The translations under genes and the position numbers were made by a program. Positions 1 to 8,564 of a stretch of DNA of 57,987 nt are shown piece by piece. The DNA comes from NORP181 sp047623555. GTDB lineage: Bacteria; Pseudomonadota; Alphaproteobacteria; Rhodobacterales; Rhodobacteraceae. Below the pieces are notes generated by a model. The model was not told where the DNA came from. It ran no database searches and saw nothing but the letters and a program-made list of their open reading frames with translations. The number at the start of each line of letters is the position of its first letter. Position 1 is the stretch's first letter. Where the stretch lies: assembly GCA_047623555.1 (NCBI GenBank), contig JBLHMP010000014.1, positions 1 through 57,987 of the forward strand. Reading direction: 5' to 3'.

Positions 1-127
1 GCGCCTCGAGGCTGGACACATGTTTGGACACGGCAGATTTCGAAATACCCATCTTGCGGGCGGCGTCGGTGAAGCCACCTTGGTCTACCACATTGGCAAA
101 AGCTTCCATTTCGGTCAGTCGGTCCAT
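1..127 (-). CDS. LysR-family transcriptional regulator, N-terminal fragment cut by window edge
   Basis: The reverse strand from the ATG at 127 encodes 42 residues beginning MDRLTEMEAFANVVDQGGFT and continuing through SAVSKHVSSLE. This is the winged helix-turn-helix start of a LysR-type regulator, with the typical 'F..V...GSFT.AA..L..S.SAVS..+..LE' pattern. The rest of the gene lies beyond base 1. LysR proteins usually control a neighbouring operon, but the target cannot be read here. The next gene, fadH, runs in the same direction upstream of it, with about 200 bp between them. Confidence 0.85.
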   Translation of the reverse strand, partial: MDRLTEMEAFANVVDQGGFTDAARKMGISKSAVSKHVSSLEA

Positions 128-331
128 GTTTCATCGTCCCCAGAAATTTGTCTTTGTTCGAGGACATGTATCGCCGCCAATCTAGGCGAGAACGGGGCGA
201 GGATGGGATAATATCTAGGTTTTACCATGGATCGTTCACATAATAGAAACAAATGTTACAAATACAGCGACAGGCGTCTGGCCCGGACCAACATCTGGCC
301 CGGATCAGCTGTTTCATCTGTAACGCCCTAT

Positions 332-2359
332 TTATAGGGTCGCGGCCAGCCGTGTACCCTGATCAATGGCGCGTTTAGCATCCAGTTCACCAGCAACATC
401 AGCGCCGCCAATCACATGCGGAGTGATGCCTTTGGCAATCAGCGCATCTGCCAATGACCGCTCAGGAACCTGCCCGGCGCACAGTACAATTGTATCCACC
501 TCAATCAGCGTCGGATTTTCACGCGCCTCACCAAAGGACACCATCAGCCCGCCGTCCTCAATGCGTTCATAGTTGGCACCGCCGACAAAACTGACATCCA
601 TCATCTTAAGAGACGCCCGGTGGATCCAGCCGGTTGTCTTGCCCAGACCCTTGCCGTGTTTCGTCGTCTTGCGCTGCACCAATGTCACCGCGCGCGCAGG
701 TGCGTGGGGCTGCGGGCCAACTGGGTCCAGACCACCGCGATGTTTGGCAGGGTCCGTCACGCCCCATTCCGCCATCCACTCTGGTAGGTTCTCGGTGGGG
801 TTGTGATCGCCGTAAACCAGAAACTCGGACACATCGAACCCAATACCCCCGGCCCCAATCACCGCGACCTTGTCGCCAACCGTCGCCTTGTTGCGCAGCA
901 CGTCGATATAGCTAAGCACATTGGCGCCGTCCTGCCCCGGAATCTGCGGATCGCGCGGGATGACGCCGGTGGCAATGACCACCTCGTCATAGCCGCCCAA
1001 CTCATCGGCACCCACCTCGTGGCCCAGTTTCAAGTCGATACCCAGATCGGCGACCATGGCGCGATACCAATCAACCAGCCCCCAAAACTCTTCTTTGCCC
1101 GGCACCTGTTTGGCCATGTTCAACTGGCCACCAATCTCGTCCGCCTTATCAAAAAGCGTCACCGAATGGCCGCGCTCTGCCGCCGTCAATGCCACCGACA
1201 ACCCGGCAGGTCCGGCACCGATAACCGCCACGGTTTTGACCACATCGGTCTTTTTCACGATCAGTTCGGTTTCGTTACAGGCGCGTGGGTTGACCAGACA
1301 ACTGGTCAGCTTGCCACCGAATGTGTGATCCAGACAGGCCTGATTACAGGCAATACAGGGCGCGATCTGCCATCCCTTGCCCGCCGCCGCCTTGTTGACG
1401 AAATGCGCATCCGCCAGCATCGGGCGCGCCATCGACACCATATCGGCACAGCCAGTGGCCAGCACATCCTCGGCGACCTCGGGCGTATTAATGCGGTTCG
1501 ACGTGATGATCGGGATCGACACTTTGCCCATCAGCTTTTTCGTCACCCAGGAAAACGCTGCGCGTGGCACCGACGTGGCAATTGTTGGAATCCGCGCTTC
1601 GTGCCAGCCGATGCCGGTGTTGATGATCGTCGCCCCGGCGGCCTCAACCGCCTGCGCCAGTTGCACAACCTCGTCATGGGTTGATCCATCAGGGAGCAGG
1701 TCGATCATCGACAAACGGTAGATAATGATGAAATCGTCGCCCGTTGCGGCGCGCGTACGGCGCACCACCTCGACCGGCAGACGCATGCGGTTCTCGTAAC
1801 TGCCGCCCCAACCGTCGGTGCGTTTGTTGGTATGGGTGACAAGGAACTGGTTGAGGAAATACCCCTCCGAGCCCATAATCTCGACCCCGTCATAACCCGC
1901 CTCTTTGGCCCGCACCGCCGCCGCCGCAATATCTGCGATCTGCTTTTCGATGCCCTCTTCGTCGAGCTCTTTTGGCTGGAAAAACGAGATCGGCGATTTG
2001 ATCGCACTCGGTGCCACACATTCAGGGCCAAAGGAATAGCGCCCGGCATGCAGAATTTGCATGGCGATTTTGCCGCCCGCCTCGTGCACGCGCGCGGTGA
2101 CAACAGAATGGTTTTCAACATCCTTTTGCGTCAGCATCGCCGCCGCACCGGGGGCCACGCCACCCTCTTTGTTGGGCGCAATGCCACCCGTAACCATCAG
2201 CGACACGCCGCCGCGGGCGCGTTCAGCGTAAAACTCGGCAACGCGGTTCCAGTCGCCGGTCTCTTCCAGTCCGGTATGCATCGACCCCATCAACACGCGG
2301 TTTTTCAGTGTGGTAAATCCAAGGTCCAGCGGTGCCATCAAATGCGGATATTCAGCCAT
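332..2359 (-). CDS. fadH: NADPH-dependent 2,4-dienoyl-CoA reductase
   Basis: This 675-residue protein matches FadH in length (E. coli about 672) and layout. An old-yellow-enzyme TIM barrel covers residues 5 to about 330. Next comes the iron-sulfur cluster with Cys335, Cys338, Cys342 and Cys354, then a C-terminal FAD/NADPH domain with a VIGAGPAG dinucleotide motif. Tyr167 (SEGYFLN) and His253 (GWHEAR) fit the known catalytic pair. It reduces 2,4-dienoyl-CoA during beta-oxidation of unsaturated fatty acids. A TTG four codons upstream (2371) is possible, but GGAGA lies just before the ATG at 2359, so that start is chosen. A small hairpin (326-339) overlaps the stop. Confidence 0.93.
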   Translation of the reverse strand: MAEYPHLMAPLDLGFTTLKNRVLMGSMHTGLEETGDWNRVAEFYAERARGGVSLMVTGGIAPNKEGGVAPGAAAMLTQKDVENHSVVTARVHEAGGKIAMQILHAGRYSFGPECVAPSAIKSPISFFQPKELDEEGIEKQIADIAAAAVRAKEAGYDGVEIMGSEGYFLNQFLVTHTNKRTDGWGGSYENRMRLPVEVVRRTRAATGDDFIIIYRLSMIDLLPDGSTHDEVVQLAQAVEAAGATIINTGIGWHEARIPTIATSVPRAAFSWVTKKLMGKVSIPIITSNRINTPEVAEDVLATGCADMVSMARPMLADAHFVNKAAAGKGWQIAPCIACNQACLDHTFGGKLTSCLVNPRACNETELIVKKTDVVKTVAVIGAGPAGLSVALTAAERGHSVTLFDKADEIGGQLNMAKQVPGKEEFWGLVDWYRAMVADLGIDLKLGHEVGADELGGYDEVVIATGVIPRDPQIPGQDGANVLSYIDVLRNKATVGDKVAVIGAGGIGFDVSEFLVYGDHNPTENLPEWMAEWGVTDPAKHRGGLDPVGPQPHAPARAVTLVQRKTTKHGKGLGKTTGWIHRASLKMMDVSFVGGANYERIEDGGLMVSFGEARENPTLIEVDTIVLCAGQVPERSLADALIAKGITPHVIGGADVAGELDAKRAIDQGTRLAATL

Positions 2360-2489
2360 TTTCGTCTCCAATCAATCTCTGGCAAACTTACCCTAGTCAT
2401 CCGATTTGTCACATAAAACGCCGCGTCATGCTATTGCGTGTCTCTGCCGCATTGTTAGATATGCGCATGCCTCAAACATGGTGAACCTG

Positions 2490-2972
2490 ATGACTCCTGA
2501 CGAAATTAACGCCCTGCCCTATCGCCCCTGTGTCGGATTGATGCTGATAAATAGTGTCGGTGACGTATTTGTCGGTCAACGTAATGATCGCGATTCTGAC
2601 GCCTGGCAGATGCCGCAAGGGGGCGTTGATAAGGGCGAGACCCCGCGTGAGGCCGCCTTGCGTGAATTGCGGGAAGAGACCGGCATAACCCGCGATCTGG
2701 TTACGATTATTGGCGAGACCGAAGGTTGGCTGCCGTATGATCTGCCGCATGACATTGTGCCGCGCATCTGGAAAGGTCGTTATCGCGGGCAGGAACAGAA
2801 ATGGTTTCTGATGCGCTTTGCAGGCACCGACGATCAGGTGAATATTGAAACCGAACACCCGGAATTCAGCCGCTGGCGCTGGCAGCCCGTTGATCAACTC
2901 GTCGCCAATATCGTGCCATTCAAACGCGAGGTTTATGTCCGGGTATTGGCAGAACTAGACCGGTTTCTATAA
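2490..2972 (+). CDS. rppH: RNA pyrophosphohydrolase (Nudix hydrolase)
   Basis: The protein is about 160 residues and starts MTPDEINALPYRPCVGLML, the usual RppH opening. It contains a complete Nudix box (GGVDKGETPREAALRELREE, then TGI), which binds metal and places the catalytic glutamates. RppH removes pyrophosphate from the 5' end of mRNA and so starts decay; related enzymes hydrolyse diadenosine polyphosphates. The frame stays open upstream, and ATG 2478 is an alternative start. Neither start has a strong ribosome binding site, and family length favours 2490. It is divergent from fadH. Confidence 0.9.
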   Translation: MTPDEINALPYRPCVGLMLINSVGDVFVGQRNDRDSDAWQMPQGGVDKGETPREAALRELREETGITRDLVTIIGETEGWLPYDLPHDIVPRIWKGRYRGQEQKWFLMRFAGTDDQVNIETEHPEFSRWRWQPVDQLVANIVPFKREVYVRVLAELDRFL

Positions 2973-3102
2973 ACGCAGGTCTTACATTTTTAACGCCTGG
3001 ATCACGGTTTGTCAGGTTCCTGTGAGGCCGCACCTCGCAGTATTCCCATGTCAGCGGGTTTGAGAATACATGACCTGACTACAAACCAAAGGGAGTTCAG
3101 AG

Positions 3103-3513
3103 ATGATCAATCGTAGAAATATTCTTAAATCCGTAGGCGCCGCAAGTCTGGCAGCTGTGGTTGGTCTGACGGCCATGCCCGCCGTAGCACAAGAAATGAT
3201 GGTCGCAGCATCTGGAGTATTCGAAGGCCGCAGCAAGCACGTCACCAGCGGCTCAGTCAAGATAATCAATGAAGGCGGACGCACCTTTGTAGAGCTTGGT
3301 GAAGACTTTTCGCTTGATGGCGGACCCGACCCTCGTGTCGCGTTTGGCAAAGATGGTGAATACGACCCCAAGACGATTCTCGGCGCACTGCTGGAGATGA
3401 CAGGCAAACAGCGCTACGCACTGCCTTCAACTTTGGCAGCAACAGACTACAACGAAGTTTATATCTGGTGTGAAGTCGCCGGTGTCCCACTTGGTGTTGC
3501 CAGCCTGAAATGA
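3103..3513 (+). CDS. Tat-exported DM13-domain protein
   Basis: A 136-residue protein with a twin-arginine-like signal (NRRNILKSVG, then a hydrophobic stretch ending AMPAVAQ). The mature part has the DM13 pattern: SGVFEGRSKHVTSG near the start, EDFSLDGGPDPRVAF in the middle, and YNEVYIWCEVAGVPLGVASL at the end with the conserved Cys. DM13 domains are thought to act in extracytoplasmic redox chemistry. Export through Tat would suit a folded or cofactor-bound protein. AGGGAG precedes the ATG by a good distance, and a strong terminator follows. Its partner and substrate are unknown. Confidence 0.75.
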   Translation: MINRRNILKSVGAASLAAVVGLTAMPAVAQEMMVAASGVFEGRSKHVTSGSVKIINEGGRTFVELGEDFSLDGGPDPRVAFGKDGEYDPKTILGALLEMTGKQRYALPSTLAATDYNEVYIWCEVAGVPLGVASLK

Positions 3514-3523
3514 CGTAAGAGAC

Positions 3524-3570
3524 TGCCAAACAGGAAAGACTGGTATAAACGCCAGTCTTTTTGTTTGGCA
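3524..3570 (+). terminator. Nested hairpin terminator after the DM13 gene
   Basis: A 9-bp perfect stem (3535-3543 with 3552-3560, 8-nt loop) runs straight into a T-run. A second outer stem, TGCCAAA at 3524-3530 with TTTGGCA at 3564-3570, encloses it. It lies 10 bp after the DM13 stop codon. Confidence 0.85.
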
Positions 3571-3985
3571 CGTTCTCCGTGTCTATCGGCGAACGGTAAT
3601 TGTCGCTGATCGAAGTTAAATGATCATCCAATCGTTAAAGCAGGTACGTTTGGTTCAAAACGCTACATATGACATCACCGCATTGCGACTTTTCTACACA
3701 GAGACTTGATGTGGGCAACGACGATCATACTGTTATGGTCGCGATTGAGTTCTCGCAGCCTTTGGTCAGATTGCGATACCGATTGAGCCCGCGCACAGTG
3801 AAATTACTTTGCCAATTCTAAGGCCCTTTGCGTTTTACCTGTATCAGGGAAAATGGAAAAGGCCCGCGCCCTCTCAGTGTTGTGGGCATTTTGCGGTGGG
3901 TAATCATCCCGGTCTCGTTGAGGTCAATTCAATCTGCTAAGGTCAGCGGATCAACTGCGTAAACGACCACGGGACCAACTGAATA
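3571..3985. other. Intergenic stretch without a recognisable gene
   Basis: These 415 bases lie between the DM13 terminator and the TVP38-like gene. Only short reading frames occur, the longest being a 50-codon frame from ATG 3667 that resembles nothing I know. No strong repeat or transposon end was seen. It presumably holds the promoter of the downstream gene and may include old gene debris. Confidence 0.5.
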
Positions 3986-4642
3986 ATGATGCTGACATCA
4001 GGACGTAATCTGGCTGTTTTGGCGCTATGCGCATTGCTCTTACTGGGCATTGTGCTGGCCTATTTCGCGCGCGACTATCTGGTCAGCCCCGAAGTCATGG
4101 CGATCCGCCTAAGAGAGTTCGGCATGTGGGCGCCGCTTGCGGTAATTTGCCTGATGATCCTGCATTGTTTCATCCCGTTCCCGGCCGAGCTTTTGGCACT
4201 CTGCGCCGGGGCGGTGTTTGGCCTGGTCTATGGCACGCTGCTGATCTGGGTTGGCGCAATGCTAGGGGCGGTGCTGTCGTTCTGGCTCTCACGGGTTGTT
4301 GGTCAGGTGGTCCTGAAACGCTGGTTACCAGCACAGCAACACGCGAAATTGGACAGCTGGACCAAAAGTCAGGGCACCGTTGCCTTACTGGTCAGCCGTC
4401 TGATCCCGGTCGTCGCCTTTAACCTGATCAACTATGCGGCGGGCCTCACCAAAGTGCGGCTCTGGACGTTCCTGTGGACCACCGGAATTGGCATTCTGCC
4501 GATCACTGTGCTGTCGGTCTATCTTGGCTCGCAAATGCGCCAACTTAGCTGGTCGGCGGTTATTGCGGTCTCAGTCTTCGGCATCGCAACCATCTGGGTG
4601 GTGCACAAAATGGCACAGCGGTTTGGCTGGTTAGGCCACTAA
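3986..4642 (+). CDS. TVP38/TMEM64-family (DedA-like) membrane protein
   Basis: A 218-residue integral membrane protein with about five hydrophobic segments. It carries the family hallmarks: FIPFPAELLALCAGAVFG in the first half, then SRLIPVVAFNLINYAAGLTK, the R-x-P-x(3)-F-x(3)-N-Y-x-A-G type re-entrant motif. Proteins of this superfamily (SNARE-associated/VTT domain) act in membrane lipid homeostasis, some as undecaprenyl-phosphate or phospholipid transporters. The substrate here cannot be told from sequence. ATG at 3986 is the first start; a second Met follows directly. It is convergent with rsmD. Confidence 0.82.
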   Translation: MMLTSGRNLAVLALCALLLLGIVLAYFARDYLVSPEVMAIRLREFGMWAPLAVICLMILHCFIPFPAELLALCAGAVFGLVYGTLLIWVGAMLGAVLSFWLSRVVGQVVLKRWLPAQQHAKLDSWTKSQGTVALLVSRLIPVVAFNLINYAAGLTKVRLWTFLWTTGIGILPITVLSVYLGSQMRQLSWSAVIAVSVFGIATIWVVHKMAQRFGWLGH

Positions 4643-4653
4643 GGCGACCACAT

Positions 4654-5217
4654 TTAATCCGCCGCCCCTGTCCACCACATCAACGAAATATGCGTATCGC
4701 CATATTTGCGCACATTATGCAATTCGAACTCTTTTGGTACGGCGACCACTTTGTTCTCTTCCCAGACAACAAATGCATCCTTGGCCAGCCAGCCCCCGGC
4801 GATACATCGCTCTAGCGCCTTTTCGCCCAGCGCTTTGCCGTAGGGCGGATCAAGGAACACCAGATCAAACGGCGCGCCAGAACAGGCATCCAGCCGCAGT
4901 GCATCGCGGCGGATCAGCGTTGTTTGATCGCGGCTTTGGGTGAGGTCGATGTTTTTGCGGATCAGGCCCGTCGCAACCCGACCATCATCGACAAAACTGA
5001 CATGCGCCGCACCCCGCGACAGCGCCTCAAGGCCCAAGGCGCCGGTACCGGCAAACAGGTCAAGCACCCGCGCATCCGGGATCACATCCAAATGGGTCAG
5101 CACGTTGAACAGGCTTTCGCGCACCCGGTCGGTGGTCGGGCGCAGATGTGCACCCACATCGCCTTTGCCAACCGAGGCCAAGGCGCGACCGCGAAACTGA
5201 CCGGCGATGATCCTCAC
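4654..5217 (-). CDS. rsmD: 16S rRNA (guanine(966)-N2)-methyltransferase
   Basis: A 187-residue class I SAM-dependent methyltransferase. It begins MRIIAGQFRGRAL and has RPTTDRVRESLFN, the SAM-binding VLDLFAGTGALGLEALSRGA, and the catalytic FLDPPYG motif, all diagnostic of RsmD. It methylates G966 of 16S rRNA in the assembled 30S subunit. Its ATGA start overlaps the stop of the upstream flavoprotein gene by 4 bp, so the two are translationally coupled. Confidence 0.95.
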   Translation of the reverse strand: MRIIAGQFRGRALASVGKGDVGAHLRPTTDRVRESLFNVLTHLDVIPDARVLDLFAGTGALGLEALSRGAAHVSFVDDGRVATGLIRKNIDLTQSRDQTTLIRRDALRLDACSGAPFDLVFLDPPYGKALGEKALERCIAGGWLAKDAFVVWEENKVVAVPKEFELHNVRKYGDTHISLMWWTGAAD

Positions 5218-6425
5218 GGGCGCAACAACACCTTGAGGTCGGTCAGAGCATCCGCGACCACAGATGGGTCCGGCGATTTGCCTGCTTCGATCAACCGTTT
5301 ACCAACCATATAGGCGCGCGGATCATTCATCGCGTCCACCGCCAGCAACGTATCGCCCTGATAGTACCAGAACGATTTTGTCAGCCCTTCGCCGCCACGG
5401 GTGATGATCCGTTCATAGCCAGTGTTCAGCCCGGCAATCTGCAGTTTCACATCATACTGATCCGACCAGAACCACGGTTTGGCACGATATTCGACTTCAC
5501 CGCCCAACATATTGGCGGCCACGTTTTCCGCCTGGTCAATGGCGTGCGGAACGCTTTCCAACCGGATACGCGTGCCCCGGTGCAGGAACGACGCGCAATC
5601 GCCGGCGGCCCAGATCGACGCATCAGACGTGCGACCCAGATCATCAACCTCAATGCCATTGTTCAGCGTCAGCCCGGCCATCTCGGCCAGCCCGGTCGAC
5701 GGCATAATCCCGACGCCCGCCACGACCATATCCAGGTCAAGCGTTGTTCCGTCCGTCAACACAGCACCGCTCACCCGCCCATCGGTTCCTGTCAGACGAT
5801 CAAGCCCGACACCTTCGCGAATGTCGACGCCATGCCCGGCATGCAGTGCCCGAAAATAATCGCTGGTTTCCGGCGCTGCGACCCGTTGCAAAATACGGTC
5901 AGCCATTTCAACCAACGTCACCTGAACGCCCAGTTTCGCCGCCACCGCCGCCGCTTCAAGCCCGATATAACCGCCACCAACAATCAACGCGCGCGCGCCT
6001 TTGGTCACTGTCGGCGCCATCGTGTCCACATCGCCAAGCGTGCGCACCACATGCAACCCGCCCAGATCACCGCCAATCGCGGCCGGCAGGCGGCGCGGTT
6101 CAGACCCGGTTGTCAGCGCGAGCTGGTCATAGGCGATAACGTCATCGCCAACGGTCACCGTCTTGGCCACCGGATCAATTGCGCGAACCGCATGTCCCAG
6201 CCGCACTGTGATGTCCTGATCGCTGTAAAAACGCTCGGGGCGCAGGAACAGGCGTTCCAATGTCATGTCGCCCAGCAAATAGGCCTTGGATAAAGGCGGG
6301 CGTTGATAAGGCAGCACAGACTCGGCCCCGATCAGGGTTACCTGCCCGTCAAATCCGTCTTTGCGCAGCTTTGCAACCAGTGACGATCCGGCCTGTCCGG
6401 CTCCGATCACGATGATGTGGCTCAT
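5214..6425 (-). CDS. FAD-dependent pyridine-nucleotide-disulfide (ferredoxin-type) reductase
   Basis: A 403-residue flavoprotein from ATG 6425, which is preceded by GGTGGAA. It starts MSHIIVIGAGQAGSSLVAKL (FAD-binding GxGxxG) and has a second dinucleotide motif, ALIVGGGYIGLEAAAVAAKL, for NAD(P)H. The late TSDASIWAAGDCA segment binds the FAD flavin end. A C-terminal reductase domain follows (PWFWSDQYDVKLQIAG), typical of putidaredoxin/rhodocoxin reductase-like enzymes. Such proteins pass electrons from NAD(P)H to a ferredoxin feeding a P450 or dioxygenase; no ferredoxin or oxygenase gene is nearby. A longer frame upstream lacks a usable start signal. Confidence 0.88.
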   Translation of the reverse strand: MSHIIVIGAGQAGSSLVAKLRKDGFDGQVTLIGAESVLPYQRPPLSKAYLLGDMTLERLFLRPERFYSDQDITVRLGHAVRAIDPVAKTVTVGDDVIAYDQLALTTGSEPRRLPAAIGGDLGGLHVVRTLGDVDTMAPTVTKGARALIVGGGYIGLEAAAVAAKLGVQVTLVEMADRILQRVAAPETSDYFRALHAGHGVDIREGVGLDRLTGTDGRVSGAVLTDGTTLDLDMVVAGVGIMPSTGLAEMAGLTLNNGIEVDDLGRTSDASIWAAGDCASFLHRGTRIRLESVPHAIDQAENVAANMLGGEVEYRAKPWFWSDQYDVKLQIAGLNTGYERIITRGGEGLTKSFWYYQGDTLLAVDAMNDPRAYMVGKRLIEAGKSPDPSVVADALTDLKVLLRP

Positions 6426-6522
6426 TTCCACCCTGCCTTTCGTGTTTTCCTGTTGGCCCCTGCGGTACAGAAAATGTATAGGCACGGGAATAGGAAATGC
6501 AATTCCACACAGAGGTACATTT

Positions 6523-7011
6523 ATGACAATATCAATTGGCGACACCCTTCCAAGCGCAACCCTAACCCGGATGGGCGATAAGGGCCCCGAGCCGGTAACA
6601 TTGTCGGACAAGACCGCCGGGCGCAAAGTTGTGATCTTTGCAGTGCCAGGGGCCTATACCCCGACGTGTAGCTCCGCCCATGTGCCCAGCTTTATCCGCA
6701 CCAAGGATCAGTTTGACGCAAAAGGTGTGGATGAAATCATCTGCCTGTCGGTCAACGACCCGTTTGTTATGAAGGCTTGGGGCGACGCGACCGGGGCCAC
6801 CGCCGCCGGGATCACCATGCTTGCCGATGCCGACAGCAGCTTTACCACCGCCATTGGCATGAACTTTGATGCGCCACCTGCCGGGCTTCTTGCCCGTTCA
6901 GCGCGGTACGCAATGCTGGTTGAAGACGGCAAAGTCACGCTGTTGAATGCCGAAGAAGCACCCGGCGTTTGCGAATTATCCGCGGGCGAAGGACTGCTCG
7001 ACTCGATGTAA
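6523..7011 (+). CDS. Peroxiredoxin, Prx5 type
   Basis: A 162-residue redoxin-fold protein starting MTISIGDTLPSATL at ATG 6523, with AGAGG upstream. PGAYTPTCSSAHVPSF holds the peroxidatic Cys and is the Prx5 active-site motif. A second Cys in APGVCELSAGEG may act as resolving Cys. It reduces hydrogen and organic peroxides using thiol donors in the cytoplasm. It is divergent from the flavoprotein gene. In the 97-bp gap TTGGCC (6453) and TATAGG (6477), 18 bp apart, are a plausible sigma-70 promoter. Confidence 0.93.
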   Translation: MTISIGDTLPSATLTRMGDKGPEPVTLSDKTAGRKVVIFAVPGAYTPTCSSAHVPSFIRTKDQFDAKGVDEIICLSVNDPFVMKAWGDATGATAAGITMLADADSSFTTAIGMNFDAPPAGLLARSARYAMLVEDGKVTLLNAEEAPGVCELSAGEGLLDSM

Positions 7012-7030
7012 ACGACCCTAATAAACGACT

Positions 7031-7077
7031 CTGGCCTGAGCATCATTTTTCAGGCCAGATTACCTCAGGCCAGATTA
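7031..7077. terminator. Hairpin between convergent genes, with a tandem 12-bp copy
   Basis: CTGGCCTGA (7031-7039) pairs perfectly with TCAGGCCAG (7050-7058) around a T-rich loop, between the peroxiredoxin stop and the end of the pterin dehydratase gene. CAGGCCAGATTA occurs at 7051-7062 and again at 7066-7077. The second copy encodes the last residues of the dehydratase, so the hairpin arm looks like a short tandem duplication of the gene end. Confidence 0.6.
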
Positions 7078-7352
7078 TCCATTTTATTGGCCAGTTTGAT
7101 GTCCAGCGGGCTTAGGCCATCCACGTCATGGGTGGATAAAACCACATTCACCGTTCGGTACACATTGTCCCATTCCGGGTGATGGTTCCACTTTTCAGCC
7201 CACAACGCGATGCGGGTCATCCAGCCAAATGCTTCGATGAAATTGCGAAACACAAAGGTTTTACGGATCGCGTCGCGGCCATCAACCATATCCCAGCCAT
7301 TCGCCAGCAACGGACCAAGCAGGTCTTTGCGGTCTTGTTCGGTTAGTTTCAT
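7065..7352 (-). CDS. phhB: 4a-hydroxytetrahydrobiopterin dehydratase (pterin carbinolamine dehydratase)
   Basis: A 95-residue protein of standard family length. It has the active-site block EKWNHHPEWDNVYRTVNVVL, then STHDVDGLSPLD with the conserved histidines and aspartate. It dehydrates the 4a-carbinolamine formed when phenylalanine hydroxylase oxidises tetrahydrobiopterin; some bacterial versions act in molybdopterin metabolism instead. No phenylalanine hydroxylase gene lies nearby. Its ATG overlaps the stop of the DUF482 gene by 4 bp. Confidence 0.92.
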   Translation of the reverse strand: MKLTEQDRKDLLGPLLANGWDMVDGRDAIRKTFVFRNFIEAFGWMTRIALWAEKWNHHPEWDNVYRTVNVVLSTHDVDGLSPLDIKLANKMDNLA

Positions 7353-8536
7353 TGCTCCTCCTCAATCTGCACGCGTTTGAATGGGCCATAGTCGGTGAGT
7401 ATTTCGATATTTTCCTCAACCGCTGTGCGTTCGGCCTCAAGGTACTGGGCAATCGCGTTGGCAAAACCGGCGTCCCCCACCCAATGCAGGCTATGCGTTT
7501 GCGTCGGCAAATAGCCACGCGCCAGTTTGTGTTCGCCTTGCGCCCCGGCCTCGACCCGCTCCAATCCGTGCTCAATGGCGATGTCGATAGCGCGATAGTA
7601 ACACAATTCAAAGTGCAGGCACGGATGATGTTCTGTGCAGCCCCAATACCGCCCATAAAGCGTTTCACGGCCAATAAAATTCAGCGCCCCGGCAACCCAG
7701 CGGCCATCGCGCTCCGCCAAAACCAGAACGATGTCATCGCGCAAAGTTTCCTGTGCCAGCGCGAAAAATTGCCGCGTCAGATAGGGCGTGCCCCATTTGC
7801 GCGCCCCCGTGTCCTGATAGAACACCCAAAACGCATCCCAATGTTCTGGCTCGATCTGATCGCCAGTCAAAACATGGGTTGTACCGCCAAAGCCATTGGC
7901 CCGCGCGCGTTCCTTGCGAATGTTTTTGCGCTTGCGCGAGGCCAGGCTGGCAAGAAACCCGTCAAAATCCGCATAGTCATGGTTCAGCCAATGAAACTGT
8001 TGTGTTGCGCGTGACATCAGGCCCATCTGGCTGCCGATATCGGCCTCGTGTTCGGTGCAAAACGTGATGTGCAGGGATGACACATCGTTGTTCACCGCCA
8101 GCTGCACCGCCCCTTGCACAAGCGCGGACTGGCCTATTTCCTCATATCCGGGACGCACCAGAAACCGGCGACCCGTTGCAGGCGTATGCGGCACAGCGAT
8201 CTGTAGTTTCGGATAATAATCCTGCCCGGCCTGTTCATAGGCATGCGCCCAGTTGTGATCGAAAATGTATTCGCCCTGTGAATGGGATTTGGCGTACATC
8301 GGTGTGCAGGCAATCAGCAAACCGTTTTTGTAGGCCGCGAGATATTGCGGTTGCCAGCCTGTCCGTGGGCCAACCGATCCGCTGTCCTCAAGCGCCAACA
8401 GAAACCGATGCGTGGTAAACGGATCGTTGGGGCGACCGCCATCAATGGCCTCGGGGCACGCACAGGCATCCCAGTCCGCAGGTGTGATTTGCGACAGCGA
8501 TCCAAGGACCTGAATTTCGATCTGTGCTTCGCTCAT
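7349..8536 (-). CDS. DUF482 / FemAB-like GNAT-fold protein
   Basis: A 395-residue protein. Features such as DPFTTHRFLLALEDSGS near the start, SLHITFCTEHE and LASLASRKRKNIRKERARA in the middle, and LYGRYWGCTEHHPCLHFELC and GLERVEAGAQGEHKLARGY late match the DUF482 family, related to FemAB peptidyltransferases. The biochemical role is unproven; peptidoglycan or aminoacyl transfer is often suggested. It sits between the GDPD gene (28 bp upstream) and the pterin dehydratase (4-bp overlap), an order I recall from other roseobacters. Confidence 0.85.
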   Translation of the reverse strand: MSEAQIEIQVLGSLSQITPADWDACACPEAIDGGRPNDPFTTHRFLLALEDSGSVGPRTGWQPQYLAAYKNGLLIACTPMYAKSHSQGEYIFDHNWAHAYEQAGQDYYPKLQIAVPHTPATGRRFLVRPGYEEIGQSALVQGAVQLAVNNDVSSLHITFCTEHEADIGSQMGLMSRATQQFHWLNHDYADFDGFLASLASRKRKNIRKERARANGFGGTTHVLTGDQIEPEHWDAFWVFYQDTGARKWGTPYLTRQFFALAQETLRDDIVLVLAERDGRWVAGALNFIGRETLYGRYWGCTEHHPCLHFELCYYRAIDIAIEHGLERVEAGAQGEHKLARGYLPTQTHSLHWVGDAGFANAIAQYLEAERTAVEENIEILTDYGPFKRVQIEEEQ

Positions 8537-8564
8537 ACGCCCCTTCTTTCAGACGGTTATCGGA

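Noticed and set aside
803..1684. Long plus-strand frame opposite fadH (293 codons)
   Set aside because: It is antisense to a clear FadH protein, has no start signal and an Arg/His-rich composition typical of a shadow frame in GC-rich coding DNA.
3667..3820. 50-codon plus-strand frame in the gap before the TVP38-like gene
   Set aside because: No ribosome binding site, no family resemblance, and low-quality composition.
6426..6626. Upstream extension of the flavoprotein frame over the divergent region
   Set aside because: The Rossmann motif starts right after ATG 6425 as usual, and the extension overlaps the peroxiredoxin start region.
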